The notes under the pieces were generated by a model. That model was not told the DNA's origin. It saw nothing but the letters and a program-made list of their open reading frames with translations, and made no database searches. The translations under genes were made by a program, and so were the position numbers. 64,000 nt of DNA from Platanthera guangdongensis (Eukaryota; Streptophyta; Magnoliopsida; Asparagales; Orchidaceae): NCBI GenBank assembly GCA_039583875.1, contig CM077153.1, forward strand, positions 68,084,482-68,148,481, written 5' to 3'. Position 1 is the stretch's first letter. Every line of letters starts with the position of its first letter. This document shows, in pieces, positions 35,315-45,802 of this stretch.

Positions 35315-35850
35315 ATGTGTCGACACCTAGAAAAGCTGTGTCGATACTTATGAAGGCTTATGTCGACACTGGAGAAAAGCTGTGTCGACACTTGGAGTTA
35401 ATTGTGTCGACACTTGGAAGGGCTGTGTCGACACCAGAAGAAACTGTGTCGACATGCAGAGGCAGTGTCGACACACAGTGAAGTATTATCGACATCAACT
35501 GTGTCGACACCAAGAGGCAGTGTCGACACACAGGAATACTTAGTCGACATCAATTGTGTCGACACCAAGGGGCAGTGTCGACACACTGAAGACTCTGTCG
35601 ACATCAACTGTGTCGACACACAGGACTTGTGTCGACACACTGCAAAGTGTTCATCAACGTTAAAGTAAAGAAGGCTTGTGTCGACGCACAGAATCAGTGT
35701 CGACACATTCAACAGAAGGCTGTGTCGAGAAGCATTAACAACAACATGGGAGATGTGTCGACACCACCAAGGCTTGTGTCGACACTTAGTCCACTTGTGT
35801 CGACACTTAGTCTACTTGTGTCGACACATGATGAAGATCAGACTCGACAC
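35315..35850. repeat. TGTGTCGACAC palindrome array, 5' LTR
   Basis: I count about 25 TCGA-centred motifs, mostly the perfect palindrome TGTCGACA extended to GTGTCGACAC, spaced about 12-35 bp with non-identical spacers. Degraded copies (TCGATA, TATCGACA, TGTCGAGA) are mostly single transitions away. Cys/Arg/His-rich frames on both strands are artefacts of the repeat. The matching array in the 3' LTR is 45950-46480. Confidence 0.92.
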
Positions 35851-35985
35851 TTTCAGACAGAGACAATATTTTTAAGAAGTGACTGGTTGACTTGACAGCT
35901 GCCATTTCTAACCGGTCTACTACAACTGTCAAAGCTGTCAGAAGTTTGTTAGAAACTGGATCAACCGGTTACCATGGAGGAAGAC

Positions 35986-35993
35986 TATATAAA
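35986..35993 (+). promoter_or_regulatory. TATA box, 5' LTR
   Basis: TATATAAA in GGAAGACTATATAAAGGC, about 140 bp after the TGTCGACA array. It is kept in the 3' LTR at 46619-46626. It is the likely promoter of the genomic RNA. Confidence 0.75.
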
Positions 35994-36911
35994 GGCTTTC
36001 TCCTTCAATAGAAGAAGTGATTATCACAATTAATATAGAAGAGTATTGAAGTGTGGAACATACACTTATAACTAACAACACAAAAGAAGAAGAAGACCTT
36101 CGAAAGAAGATCTAAGAAGTTGGTGAGAGAGCTCCATCTAAGAAGTGCAGTTGCTGAACCAGGCTGCCAAGAAAGATTCAGATTGAGATCTGAATCTCAA
36201 GTCAGAAGCTGATTGAATATCAACTTCACAGGAGATTCAACCCTACTGAGTTCAGATTCAAGAAGCTTTGAAGAAAGCTAAGAGAGGTTGTTCTCTGCTA
36301 TCAGATTCTTCCAAGAACTGATCAAGAAGCCATCTATCCCTTCTTTCTCTATCTGGGTGGTGGTTAATTACTTTATTAAATCAATTTTCTATAGGATCTA
36401 TTATAGATCTGAGCTGTAAGCCTGTGTTATAAAAGCTGAGTGTAGGAGAATATTTTCTCTGAGTGGTAGGCCTTGTTGAAGGCTAAGGTAGGGCTGTGAG
36501 CCTGAGTGTAGGAGATTGTGATCTCTGAGTGTAGGCCTTATTGAAGGCTGAGGTAGGGCATTTTGCCTGAGTTGTAGGAGTGTGGACTCACTCTGAGTGT
36601 AGGAGCCCTGTTGGGGTTCTGATCTACTATAAGATCTAAGGATCTGAGGTAAAGTGCAGAAGTTAGGCCGAATCTAGTACACTGCTAGATAGGTGAAGGG
36701 AGAAAGTGGATGTACCAGACCTTGAGGAACCACTATAAAAATTATGTGCACTCTGTGATTGAATGTTGCTGTGAATGTTGTGCTGTGTTAGCTGTAGAAA
36801 TTTGCAGTTTCTTGTTATTTAACTAAACAGATTTTCTGCCTTAAAAAGAAAAAGGAATTAAACCTATTCACCCCCCCCCCCTCTAGGTGGTTAGGCACTA
36901 ATTATTTCAAG

Positions 36912-36923
36912 TGGTATCAGAGG
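36912..36923 (+). promoter_or_regulatory. Primer-binding site
   Basis: TGGTATCAGAGG two bases after the 5' LTR; initiator tRNA-Met type. Confidence 0.9.
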
Positions 36924-36989
36924 GAGGTTCCTCAAAGAAGGACTTAACAGTCTGAGTTGGATCCTTAAGGCAGATTCAAGATCAAGAAA

Positions 36990-39900
36990 ATGAGTTCTGG
37001 AGAAAATCATAAGGAACTAGGTTCTATGAAATTACCCATATGCAGAAAGGAGATATTTGACATCTGGAAAGAAAGGGTCATGCTGTTTATGGAGGCTTCT
37101 GATCCTAGGATATACATTATAGTAAAGGAAAGTCCTTATATTACAATGAAGATTTCAGTTCTAGATGCAAACCAAAGAATTCCCAAGGATTATTCAGAGA
37201 TGACCAAGGATGAGATCATCTTGGCCACTATGGATAAAAGAGCCCAGAACATCATAGTAAGTGCCATTGATGATGCAACTTTCCAGAATTTGATTCACTG
37301 CAAGACCTCCAAAGAAATGTGAGATACTTTGATAGTCTACATGGAGGATTCTGAAGAAGTCAGACAAGATAGAAAATCTATGCTGAACCAGGAATATGAA
37401 AGTTTCAGACAAGAAAAGTCTGACAGTATAACTGAGTGTTATAAAAAGTTCTATAGAATAGTAAATGAGCTGATGTCATATGAGAGAATCTTCAGTACTT
37501 ATGAACTGAATGATAAATTCCTAAGATCTTTGACAAAGGATTGGGACACTAAGATTTGTGCCATTAAGGAAGTGACCAAACTTGCAGATATCTCTCCACC
37601 AACCTTGTTTGGAAAACTGCTGTCATATGAGATGCAGCTGATGGCAAGGAAAGAGGAAGAGAAAAGTGCAAAAGGTGAGCATAGAGAAAAGTCTGTGGCT
37701 TTCAAGGTTGAAGCCACTAGGAAGAATAGGAGGATGTCTCCATCACCTCCTAAGATAGTTGCTGAAATTGCTTCAGATAATTCAGACAACCAAAGTTCAG
37801 AAAGCAGTGACTCAGATGAAGACTTTGCAGCATTTACAAGACAGTTCCAGAGATTCCTGAAGAAGAAGCAGTGGAAGACTAAGCCTTCCACATTTCAGCC
37901 TAAGGATGATTATTATCAAAAGAGGAAGTCATCCAAGAAGGACAGGAGCAGGTCTAAGCCAAGTAAATCTACAACATCAAAGATAGTTTGCTACTGCTGT
38001 AATAGGCCTGGACATGTTGTAGCTGAGTGTCCAGATAAAAGAAAAGAGTCTACTGATAAAAAGAAGACTCAACACTAGAGCAAGAAGGAGAAATCCTTTG
38101 TTGCTAAGAAGGAAAAAAGCTTGACAGACCAATCATCTTCAGAGTCAGAATCTGAAGCTGAGGCATACATTGGTCTATATGCAGCAGATGAAGAAGAAGA
38201 ATTTCTGCAAGTGCTGAACTCTATCTATGAACAAGAAGACCATCAGTGCAAGGGACTGATAACTGTGTCAGAAGAAGACAAGTGCCAGGATCAGCCTGGT
38301 CCTAGTAAGGTACAATGTGTTTCTAGAAATTCAGATTGCAGTACTGGGTCAGAGTCAGAAACTTCTGCATCAACTGATGTGGATGGGTCTGAGTCTGAAG
38401 GTGATATTCATCAGTTGATAGATGAATATGGAGACTTGGTGCAGGCACTGAAGAAAAGCAAAAACTTGGCCAAAACTTTGGCTAAGGAAATTGCAGATCT
38501 TAAGATGGCTACATCTGATTCAGAGAAGTTGTTGGATCAGAAGTTGAATGAGATAGCCAGACTGAAAAACATTACTGTTATTCAGATGGGTACTATCACA
38601 TTCAAAAATGATCAGGTTAAGAATCTGGAGATTAGACTTCAGAAAGAAAAGGAGATTGTAGCTAGTTTTTCTAAGCCAAAATCAGTTTTACCCTTAATTG
38701 ATGAGTTTGTGTCTCAAAAGGGTAAAGCTGGATTAAGGTTTAAGAGAACTGCATGGACTGCTAAGTCCAATAAGAAAGGCAAAGCCTCAGCACAAAATAA
38801 GAAATCTACTGTAAACAATTCAGCTAAGGTTGTACCTAAACAAAGCTATAACAAGTTTGAGTGATGGTGCTGTGGCAAGGTAGGCCACTTTGCCTTAGAT
38901 TGTTGGCACAATTCCAGTGTCAAGGAGAGTAGCAGTCTGCCTGTTAGAAGACCTGCAGGTAGATTTGTTAAATTTCAGGCTAACATGAACCAAAGACCCA
39001 AAACTCATTTGGGTTATAAGGTTAAGTAATTTTTGTTGCAGGTTAGTCCAAGTTGCCATGCCCCTATATGGTACTTGGACAGTGGATGTTCCAGGCACAT
39101 GACTGGAACAAGGGGGTTGCTGAAGGACTACTCACCTATCATGGATGGCCCTAAAGTAACCTTTGGTGGTTCTGAAAAAGGAATCATTAAAGGCTTTGGT
39201 AACATTTTTAGTAACCAGATTACTATCACTCAAGTGGCCTATGTAAAGGGTTTGAAATACAACCTTATAAGTATAAGTCAGCTGAGTGATTTAGGATATG
39301 ATATCTCATTTGTTAAGAATGGATATCATATCAAAAGGTCAAGTGATCAAAAAGTCATATTGACAGAATATAGAAAAAGAAATGTGTACTGTCTTAACTT
39401 TGCGTTTGAGAACAATATTTCTCCTATTTGTCTTGTAGCTGATGAGAGAGTCTCTCATTGTGTTAAATGACATATGAGGCTGGCCCATCTTAACTACAAG
39501 ACTATTGGCCAACTCTTTAGCAAAGAGTTAGTGAGGAATGACCCTCAAGTTAAGTGTATAAAGGATGAGATATGCTCAGCTTGTCAAAAAGGCAAGCAGA
39601 CTAAATCCACCTTTCATAGCCTTGAAAACAAGGATTCAGTGAGGTGCCTATACCTCTTGTATATGGATCTATTTGGTCCTATGCCAGTTCATAGTCTAGG
39701 TAGGAAGGTCTACACTTTTGTGGTGGTAGATGACTATTCTAGATATTCATGGGTGTTCTTTCTGAGACAAAATTCTGAAACCCCAAGAGTTTTATATAGT
39801 TTTGTCAAACAAATTCAGAATGAACTGGACAGTACAGTGGTCAAAATCAGAAGTGACCATGGCACTGAATTTCAGTCTGAGAGTATGACAAGTTTGTGTG

Positions 39901-42203
39901 AAGAATTTGGGATTTTTCAAGAATTTTCCTCACATAGAACACCACAGCAAAATGGTATTGCTGAGAGGAAGAATAGAACACTGATTGAGGCTGGTAGAAC
40001 TCTATTGAGTGACACTTCTCTTCCAGAATATATCTGGGCTGAGGCAGTAAACACTGCATGTCATGTGATCAATAGGGCTACTATCACCAAAATCCACAAG
40101 AAGACCCCCTATGAGATTATGAAGGGTAGAAAACCAAATCTATCCTATTTCAGGATCTTTGGTTGCATGTGTTATGTCCTTAACAATTGAAAGTCTTATC
40201 TAACCAAGTTTGCTGCCAAATCCCAAGATGAGATATTTGTTGGGTACAGCAACAATAGTAAGGCTTATAGGGTCTACAACTTGATTACTCAAGTTGTAGA
40301 AGAGTCTGTACATGTTGTCTTTGATGAAACAAGACTGATTAACTATGAGTTGCCAAGTAGTGCTTGCAGTTCTACATGTATAAATGAGAGAATGGACAAG
40401 CTTACCATTACAGAAGATTCAACTGCAAATCAGGAAGTGGAAAATGGTGGCTGCTGTCCACGGGGAGTACAAGACTCTCCAGAGGCTGATGAAAACCAAG
40501 AGGTGCAGCATAATGAAGAAACTGGAGGTGTTCAACCTGAAGATAGACTACCTCCAGCTAATAGACACTTAAAGGATCATCCAGCAAATCAGATAATTGG
40601 TGATCCAAGATAAGGTGTACAAACAAGGAGCAGGAATCTGAACACAGTTCTATGCTCTAGTTTCTTATCACAAGTAGAACCCAAGAAATTTGAAGAAGCA
40701 GTTCTAGACCCACATTGGATTGATGCCATACAAGAGGAGCTGAATCAGTTCAGAAGGTGCAAGGTCTGGAAATTAGTTCCTAAACCAAAAGACCAAAACA
40801 ACATTGGAACAAAGTGGATCTTTAGGAACAAACTGTATGAAAATGGGATCATTGTGAAGAACAAAGCTAGACTTGTTGCAAAAGGATATAGGCAGGAAGA
40901 GGGTATTGATTTTGATCAAACCTTTGCCCCAGTAGCAAGACTGGAAGCAATTAGGATGTTCCTTGCATATGCAGCATATCAAGGCTTTAAGGTATTCCAA
41001 ATGGATGTAAAATCAGCATTCCTAAATGGAAATTTAAAAGAAGAAATCTATGTAGAGCAGCCCTCAGGTTTTGTTGATCCTCTCAAACCTGATTATGTTT
41101 ATAGACTTAGGAAAGCATTATATGGGTTAAAGCAAGCCCCAAGGGCCTGATATGAAACCCTGTCTACTTTCCTCATTGAGAACAAATTCTCAAGGGGGAA
41201 AATAGACAAGACTTTATTCCTTAGGGAATCTAAAGGAAAGATAATCCTAGTCCAAATATATGTTGATGACATAATATTTGGGTCTACAAAAAGTAATCTT
41301 TGTAGAAAGTTTGCAAAACTTATGCAAGGAAAATTTGAAATGAGTAGTATGGGATAACTTAAGTTCTTCTTGGGTCTCCAAGTAAAACAGACTGATGATG
41401 GCTTGTCCATATGCCAGTCTAAGTTCACCCTGGAGTTAATTAAGAAGTATGGTATGGAATCATCCACTACCATGAGAACTCCTATGGGGACAAGTGTATC
41501 TCTTAGCAAAGATGATGCAGGGAAACCTGTAGATGAAACTTTGTATAGAGATATAGTTGGCTCCCTCCTATATCTGACTGCTAGTAGACCAGATATCATG
41601 TATGCTACATGTGTCTGTGCTAGGTACCAATCCTGCCCTAAAGAATCTCATTTGACTGCAGTAAAAAGGATTTTGAGATATCTTAAGAGCACACCTAATA
41701 TAGGCCTTTGGTACCCTAGGAATGAAGATTTTCTACTGATAGGCTATTCAGATGCAGACTTTTCAGGTTGCAAAGAAGATAGAAAAAGTACTACAGGTAC
41801 CTGCCAATTTCTAGGAGGAAGATTGACGTCTTGGAGCAGTAAGAAGCAGACTAGTGTGACAATTTCCACAGCTGAGTCTGAATATGTGGTAGCAGGAAGT
41901 TGCTGTGCACAGTTGTTGTGGATTTAGCACCAGCTAGAAGACTATGGTATTCAGGTAAGTAGAACACCTTTGCTTTGTGATTCTACAAGTGCTATTTCTA
42001 TTGCTAATAATCCTGTTTCACATAGTAGGACTAAGCACATAGAAATTAGATACCATTTTCTTAGAGAACATGTAGAGGAAAAGGACATCTCACTAGAATT
42101 TTTCAAAACAGATAATCAAATTGCAGATATGTTTACTAAGCCTCTAGATGAAACTAAATTCAATAAGTTTAAAATTGAATTAGGCATGTTGAACATAGAT
42201 TAG
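36990..42203 (+). pseudogene. SIRE-like Copia gag-pol, one frame broken only by stops
   Basis: All recognisable parts lie in the same plus-strand frame over 5.2 kb, broken by about ten in-frame stops (near 37320, 38076, 38862, 39027, 39468, 40188, 40611, 41148, 41355, 41925) and no frameshift that I can see. The start chosen is ATG 36990, 66 bp after the primer site. Gag: N-terminus with IFDIWKERVMLFMEA, CCHC knuckle CYCCNRPGHVVAECP (about 37990), an acidic/coiled-coil tail and a second knuckle region (about 38865). Pol: protease WYLDSGCSRHMTG (39069), pre-integrase HMRLAHLN (39471), integrase core YMDLFGPM (39660), VDDYSRYSW (39726), RSDHGTEF (39849), NGIAERKNR (39951); [13 protein letters not shown] (41000), YVDDIIFG (41261); RNase H TAESEYVVAG (41870) and ADMFTKPLDE (42124). 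Confidence 0.92.
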
Positions 42204-42228
42204 TTTCACAAATTTGGCTAAGTAAAAT

Positions 42229-42665
42229 TGTGTCGACGCAAGGAGTTGTCTGTGTCGACAAATAGAAGTGGTGTCGACATTCTAGGGAAATGATGTCGAC
42301 ACATCTAGAAAAGTTGTGTCGACACTTCAGGAAGTTGTGTCGACACATCCAGGATAGCTGTGTCGACACTGGAAATAAGTGTCGACACATAAGTTCTGTC
42401 GACTATATTGGTGTCGACACATGCAGATGTCTGTGTCGACACTCAAACACTGAGTCGTCAGTTAAGGATATTTGTGTCGACACATCATAATTGGTGTCGA
42501 CACATAGAAATCAACACCGTTGTCGAGACTTAAGTAGTAAGTGTCGACACTTTTCAACAGTGTCGACACATTTAGAGTATTATGACGCACCTTTTTACCT
42601 TCGTTTTTAGAAAGGTATAAATAGGTCATCAACATTGTCTGTCGACACACTCTCCATAGTTTCGA
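42229..42665. repeat. Internal TGTGTCGACAC palindrome array before the extra ORF
   Basis: About 19 TCGA-centred motifs of the same type as in the LTRs lie between the pol stop and the extra ORF. The spacers differ from those of the LTR arrays, so this is a third, diverged array rather than a simple LTR fragment. Most motifs lie upstream of the TATA box at 42616; two or three lie just downstream. Confidence 0.9.
42616..42623 (+). promoter_or_regulatory. TATA box upstream of the extra ORF
   Basis: TATAAATA in AAAGGTATAAATAGGTC, 101 bp before the ATG at 42724 and directly after the internal palindrome array. Array-then-TATA is the same order as in the LTR. This is inferred to be an internal promoter; transcription has not been shown. 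Confidence 0.55.
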
Positions 42666-42723
42666 GACCAAAACTTTATGTCGATAACTCTCTCATCTAA
42701 ATTCAAGATTTTCCTCAACCCTA

Positions 42724-45539
42724 ATGGCGCCAAAGATCGAGGACAATGTCAATGAAGGATACGAACTGGTTCGGAACGCATTTGATGGAGCGAAATCAGA
42801 AATTACAGGAGTAGTAACCCTAATTGCTGAGAATGGGTTGGAGTTTCTAGTATCTGAACCAACTAAGATTTGGAAGAAGGAGATTCTAGAATTCCTTGGT
42901 GCTACTACCCTAGATCAAACTGGACTCAAAATTAGATCCACAGTCCATGGAGTCAAGGTGAAAATCACCCAGAAGAGTCTAAGGAAAGTTCTTCACCTGC
43001 CAAGAACACATGAAGAAGTAGATGTACCTGCATCTAAGCTAAGAGAAGCACTTCAATGGTGTGGACTGGATTCCACCATGAAGATTGGCTCAGCCTTGAA
43101 CAGGAAAGACATGAATATGCAAGGAAAGTTCTTATCTGAAGTGGTAGGGAAGGTGATTCTGTGCAAGCCAGGGGGCATGATAGAATATCAGCCCATATGT
43201 TCAGCTTAATGACCAGAATCATCTATAAACTAAACACTGATTGGTCAGCAGTTATATTTGAGAAGATTAAGGAAAGTATGAAAAAGCCAAATCTGGGAAG
43301 AATTGTGAGCTTGTATTTAGCTGGAATAATACCTAAAGTTATGGACCAAGCTGTTGGATCCAAGATAAATCATATGAGGAGAATGGACATCAGAATCATC
43401 TCCAGGTGGGAGAGAGTATTAAATAAGGACATGCCCACTCCAGAGAAGGAAGCCTCATCATAGAGGAAGTAGAAGAAAACCAAAATGGCTCCTGAACCTT
43501 TCAATAGCTCAGAGGAGCAAGCAACTTCCAGTTCTAATGAGGAAGAGACTGATAATGCTGGAAGGTCACCAGTAAAAAATGTAGATGCACAGAGGCAGGG
43601 GGAGCAACCATCTGCTAGCCCCATCCACCTGGATCCACTCCAGGGTGAGCCTTACCATGAGGAAGTGCCAACTCACTTGGACGGTGAACTGGCTACTTAA
43701 ATAATCCTTGAGGTAATTCAAGAGGTGAATCAGTCAATTCTTAATGATAAAAATGAGACACTAACTGAATTTTTGCATGATATTGACCAGCCAACACAAC
43801 AACACAGTCAAGATGTAATCATGGAGGATACATCAGCAGTTGCTGATGCTCCAGAGATTAGAGACTCTCCAGTGCCTACTCAACAAGAGTTTACCTTAGA
43901 AGATCTGTTTCCTGATTTAGTGCCAGCTAATATTGAGGGGGAGCATGCTGGTTTTGAGGGGGAGAAAAATGCTTTTGAGGGAGAGCAAGCTAATCTTGAG
44001 GGGGAGCAAGTAGAATCTCAGGGGGAGAAAGCAAGAGTTGAGGAGGAGCAAAAGACTCAGGGGGAGCAACCTAGAACAGAAAGGGAGTTGCCTCCTAGTC
44101 CTAAAGAAAGAGTTAATATAGCCAGTACCTCAGATTCTGAGGATGAAGAAGCTATAAGGGCTAAAAAGAGGAAGCTTATGGTCTTGAAAAGGAGAAGCCA
44201 AAGCTACAAGAAGGCATTACAAACTGTTGCTCCACAACCTACCCCAACAGCTGATTATAGCTCATTGTTGGTAGCCTTGCAGATCAAGTTAGATGAGCAA
44301 AGGATTGTCATGGAGAAGTATCTGGATCAAAATCATAAGGATTTCCGACTCTCTTTGGCTCAGGATATAAAGTCAATAAGATTTGAAGTTAATCAGCATA
44401 AGACAGAAATGACTGATTGTTTCCATAAGGGTGGAAATGCTGTGGTTTTCCTAGCCAAACATCAAGAGCAAATCAAGACTCAAGTGGATGATATAACAGT
44501 GAAGCAAGGCTATGTCTTAGAGAATCAGATTAGAATGAATGATAATCTGACTGAATCACATAATGTGATTGTCACTGAAATGAAGAACATTGCTAATGCC
44601 CAGAATGCAGCAAGGATTACAGCCCAAACAGAGTTTGATAAGCAATTACAAGAAGGACTAGCTGCTGTAAAAACTGCTATTATAGATTCTCAAAAGACTA
44701 TTTCTGCCCAGCTGCTGAAGTTAAAATCTTTTTATAAAGGTGGTGTCAATTTTCTGGATGAACAAATCAGATTTCAAAAGAACGATCTCAGGGATCATGT
44801 TGCCAGAGAAGTCATAAAGGGGGAGAGAGTATTAGTCAAAGCTGGCTCAGACCATGCTAAATGGATTTCCAATAACATCAGAGCCACACTTGGATATCCA
44901 CCCCTCTGTGATGATGACAATGTGGCTGAATCAGGAGTGCATCCTGCATATTTTGGAGGAGAGCAAGCTGAAGTTGCTCAAGTTATTTATCCTCCAACTG
45001 ATTTTGAGATGATTCATCAAGAAATACAGTCTATATACAACCCTCTAGAAGGTGCTCACAATGTTATCATAGAAAAAGTAGACATGCCAGTGTCAGAAGC
45101 AATTTTGAACAAAGAGCAAGAAGCTCTCTTATCAAAGAAAAGATTCAGAGAACAGGCTGAATTAAAGCCTGATTTTGAGCAATGGAGTCCTACTTCTAGG
45201 AACATTATACTGACTGCTTGGAAGGCTGTCAAGGATAAAACCCATGATAGGGGTAAATGGTATTCTGAATAAGAATGACAAAAATATGAAGCTAGTAAAG
45301 AAGCCATTGTTCTACATAGAAGAAAGGCTGAAGCTGGGAAGATACCTCTTAATGCTCAGGAGCCTAGCAAATATTTCCCTAAGCCTTTTCATTATTTTGA
45401 AAGGCAGAGAATAAGGGATGAAGAACTAAAGAAGAAAGATCTTAAGGGCAAGAAGCCTGCTGATGATACTGATGCTCCTGTGCAAGCAAAGATCAAATCA
45501 GGTCAAGGAATTGTCATCAAGGAGCCAGAGCAGGCTTAG
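42724..45539 (+). pseudogene. SIRE-type extra ORF (env-position protein), broken
   Basis: Starts MAPKIEDNVNEGY at the ATG 42724. The N-terminal third (to about 43460) has the globular sequence style called 'putative plant transposon protein' in SIRE elements (EFLGATTLDQTG, LHLPRTHEEVDVP). A frameshift in a run of five Gs near 43172 moves the frame. Then come Ser/Glu-rich low-complexity sequence with repeated EGEQ/EGEK words (about 43930-44070), a long coiled coil (about 44160-44800), and a basic end (KKKDLKGKKPADD, to the stop at 45539). Stops lie near 43461, 43470, 43698, 45270 and 45276. I see no convincing signal peptide or membrane helix, so an envelope role is not supported by this copy; the function is unknown. 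Confidence 0.75.
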
Positions 45540-45790
45540 AATAAGTTTACTTGATTTTGTAACATTGTAAACCTTAGTGTTTAAAATCTATGTAAACTTT
45601 TATTAAAGAAACTTTTGAAGTTTAAACAAAACTAGAATGAATGCTCATTGTGTTAGCATTATTTTTCTGTGATGATATATTCTATATGTTTTGTTTAGTA
45701 GTTACCCGGTCATATAATGTTGTTATACATCATAATGCGTATTTGTTATGAATGGTGTATATCATTGACTAATGGTTATGACTTCTCCAA
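45540..45790 (+). other. 3' untranslated region of the SIRE-like element
   Basis: AT-rich with no open frame; contains GTAACATTGTAAACCTTAGTG and ends at the polypurine tract. Confidence 0.6.
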
Positions 45791-45802
45791 ATAGGGGGAG
45801 AT
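45791..45802 (+). promoter_or_regulatory. Polypurine tract
   Basis: ATAGGGGGAGAT directly before the 3' LTR. Confidence 0.85.

Larger units (their letters stand above)
35170..36909 (+). repeat. 5' LTR of the SIRE-like element at 35170
   Basis: It begins TGTTGGGTACATTGG and ends ACTAATTATTTCA. It carries the TGTCGACA array upstream of the TATA box, a block with repeated CTGAGTGTAGGAG/GGCTGAGGTAGGG words (36420-36620), and an 11-C run (TTCACCCCC...CTCTAGG) near 36870. Confidence 0.93.

Noticed and set aside
35315..35850. Regularly spaced palindromes resembling a CRISPR array
   Set aside because: The repeat is only about 8-11 bp, spacing is irregular, the sequence lies in both LTRs of a plant retrotransposon, and there are no cas genes.
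35398..35895. Cys-rich ORFs on both strands in the TGTCGACA array
   Set aside because: CRH/VDT-type residue repeats come from reading GTGTCGACAC in frame; the same occurs in the array at 46067-46345, and strands mirror each other.
42724..45539. Calling the extra ORF an envelope gene
   Set aside because: It holds the position of env-like ORFs in the lineage, but I see no signal peptide, cleavage site or membrane helix; it is mostly acidic linker and coiled coil.
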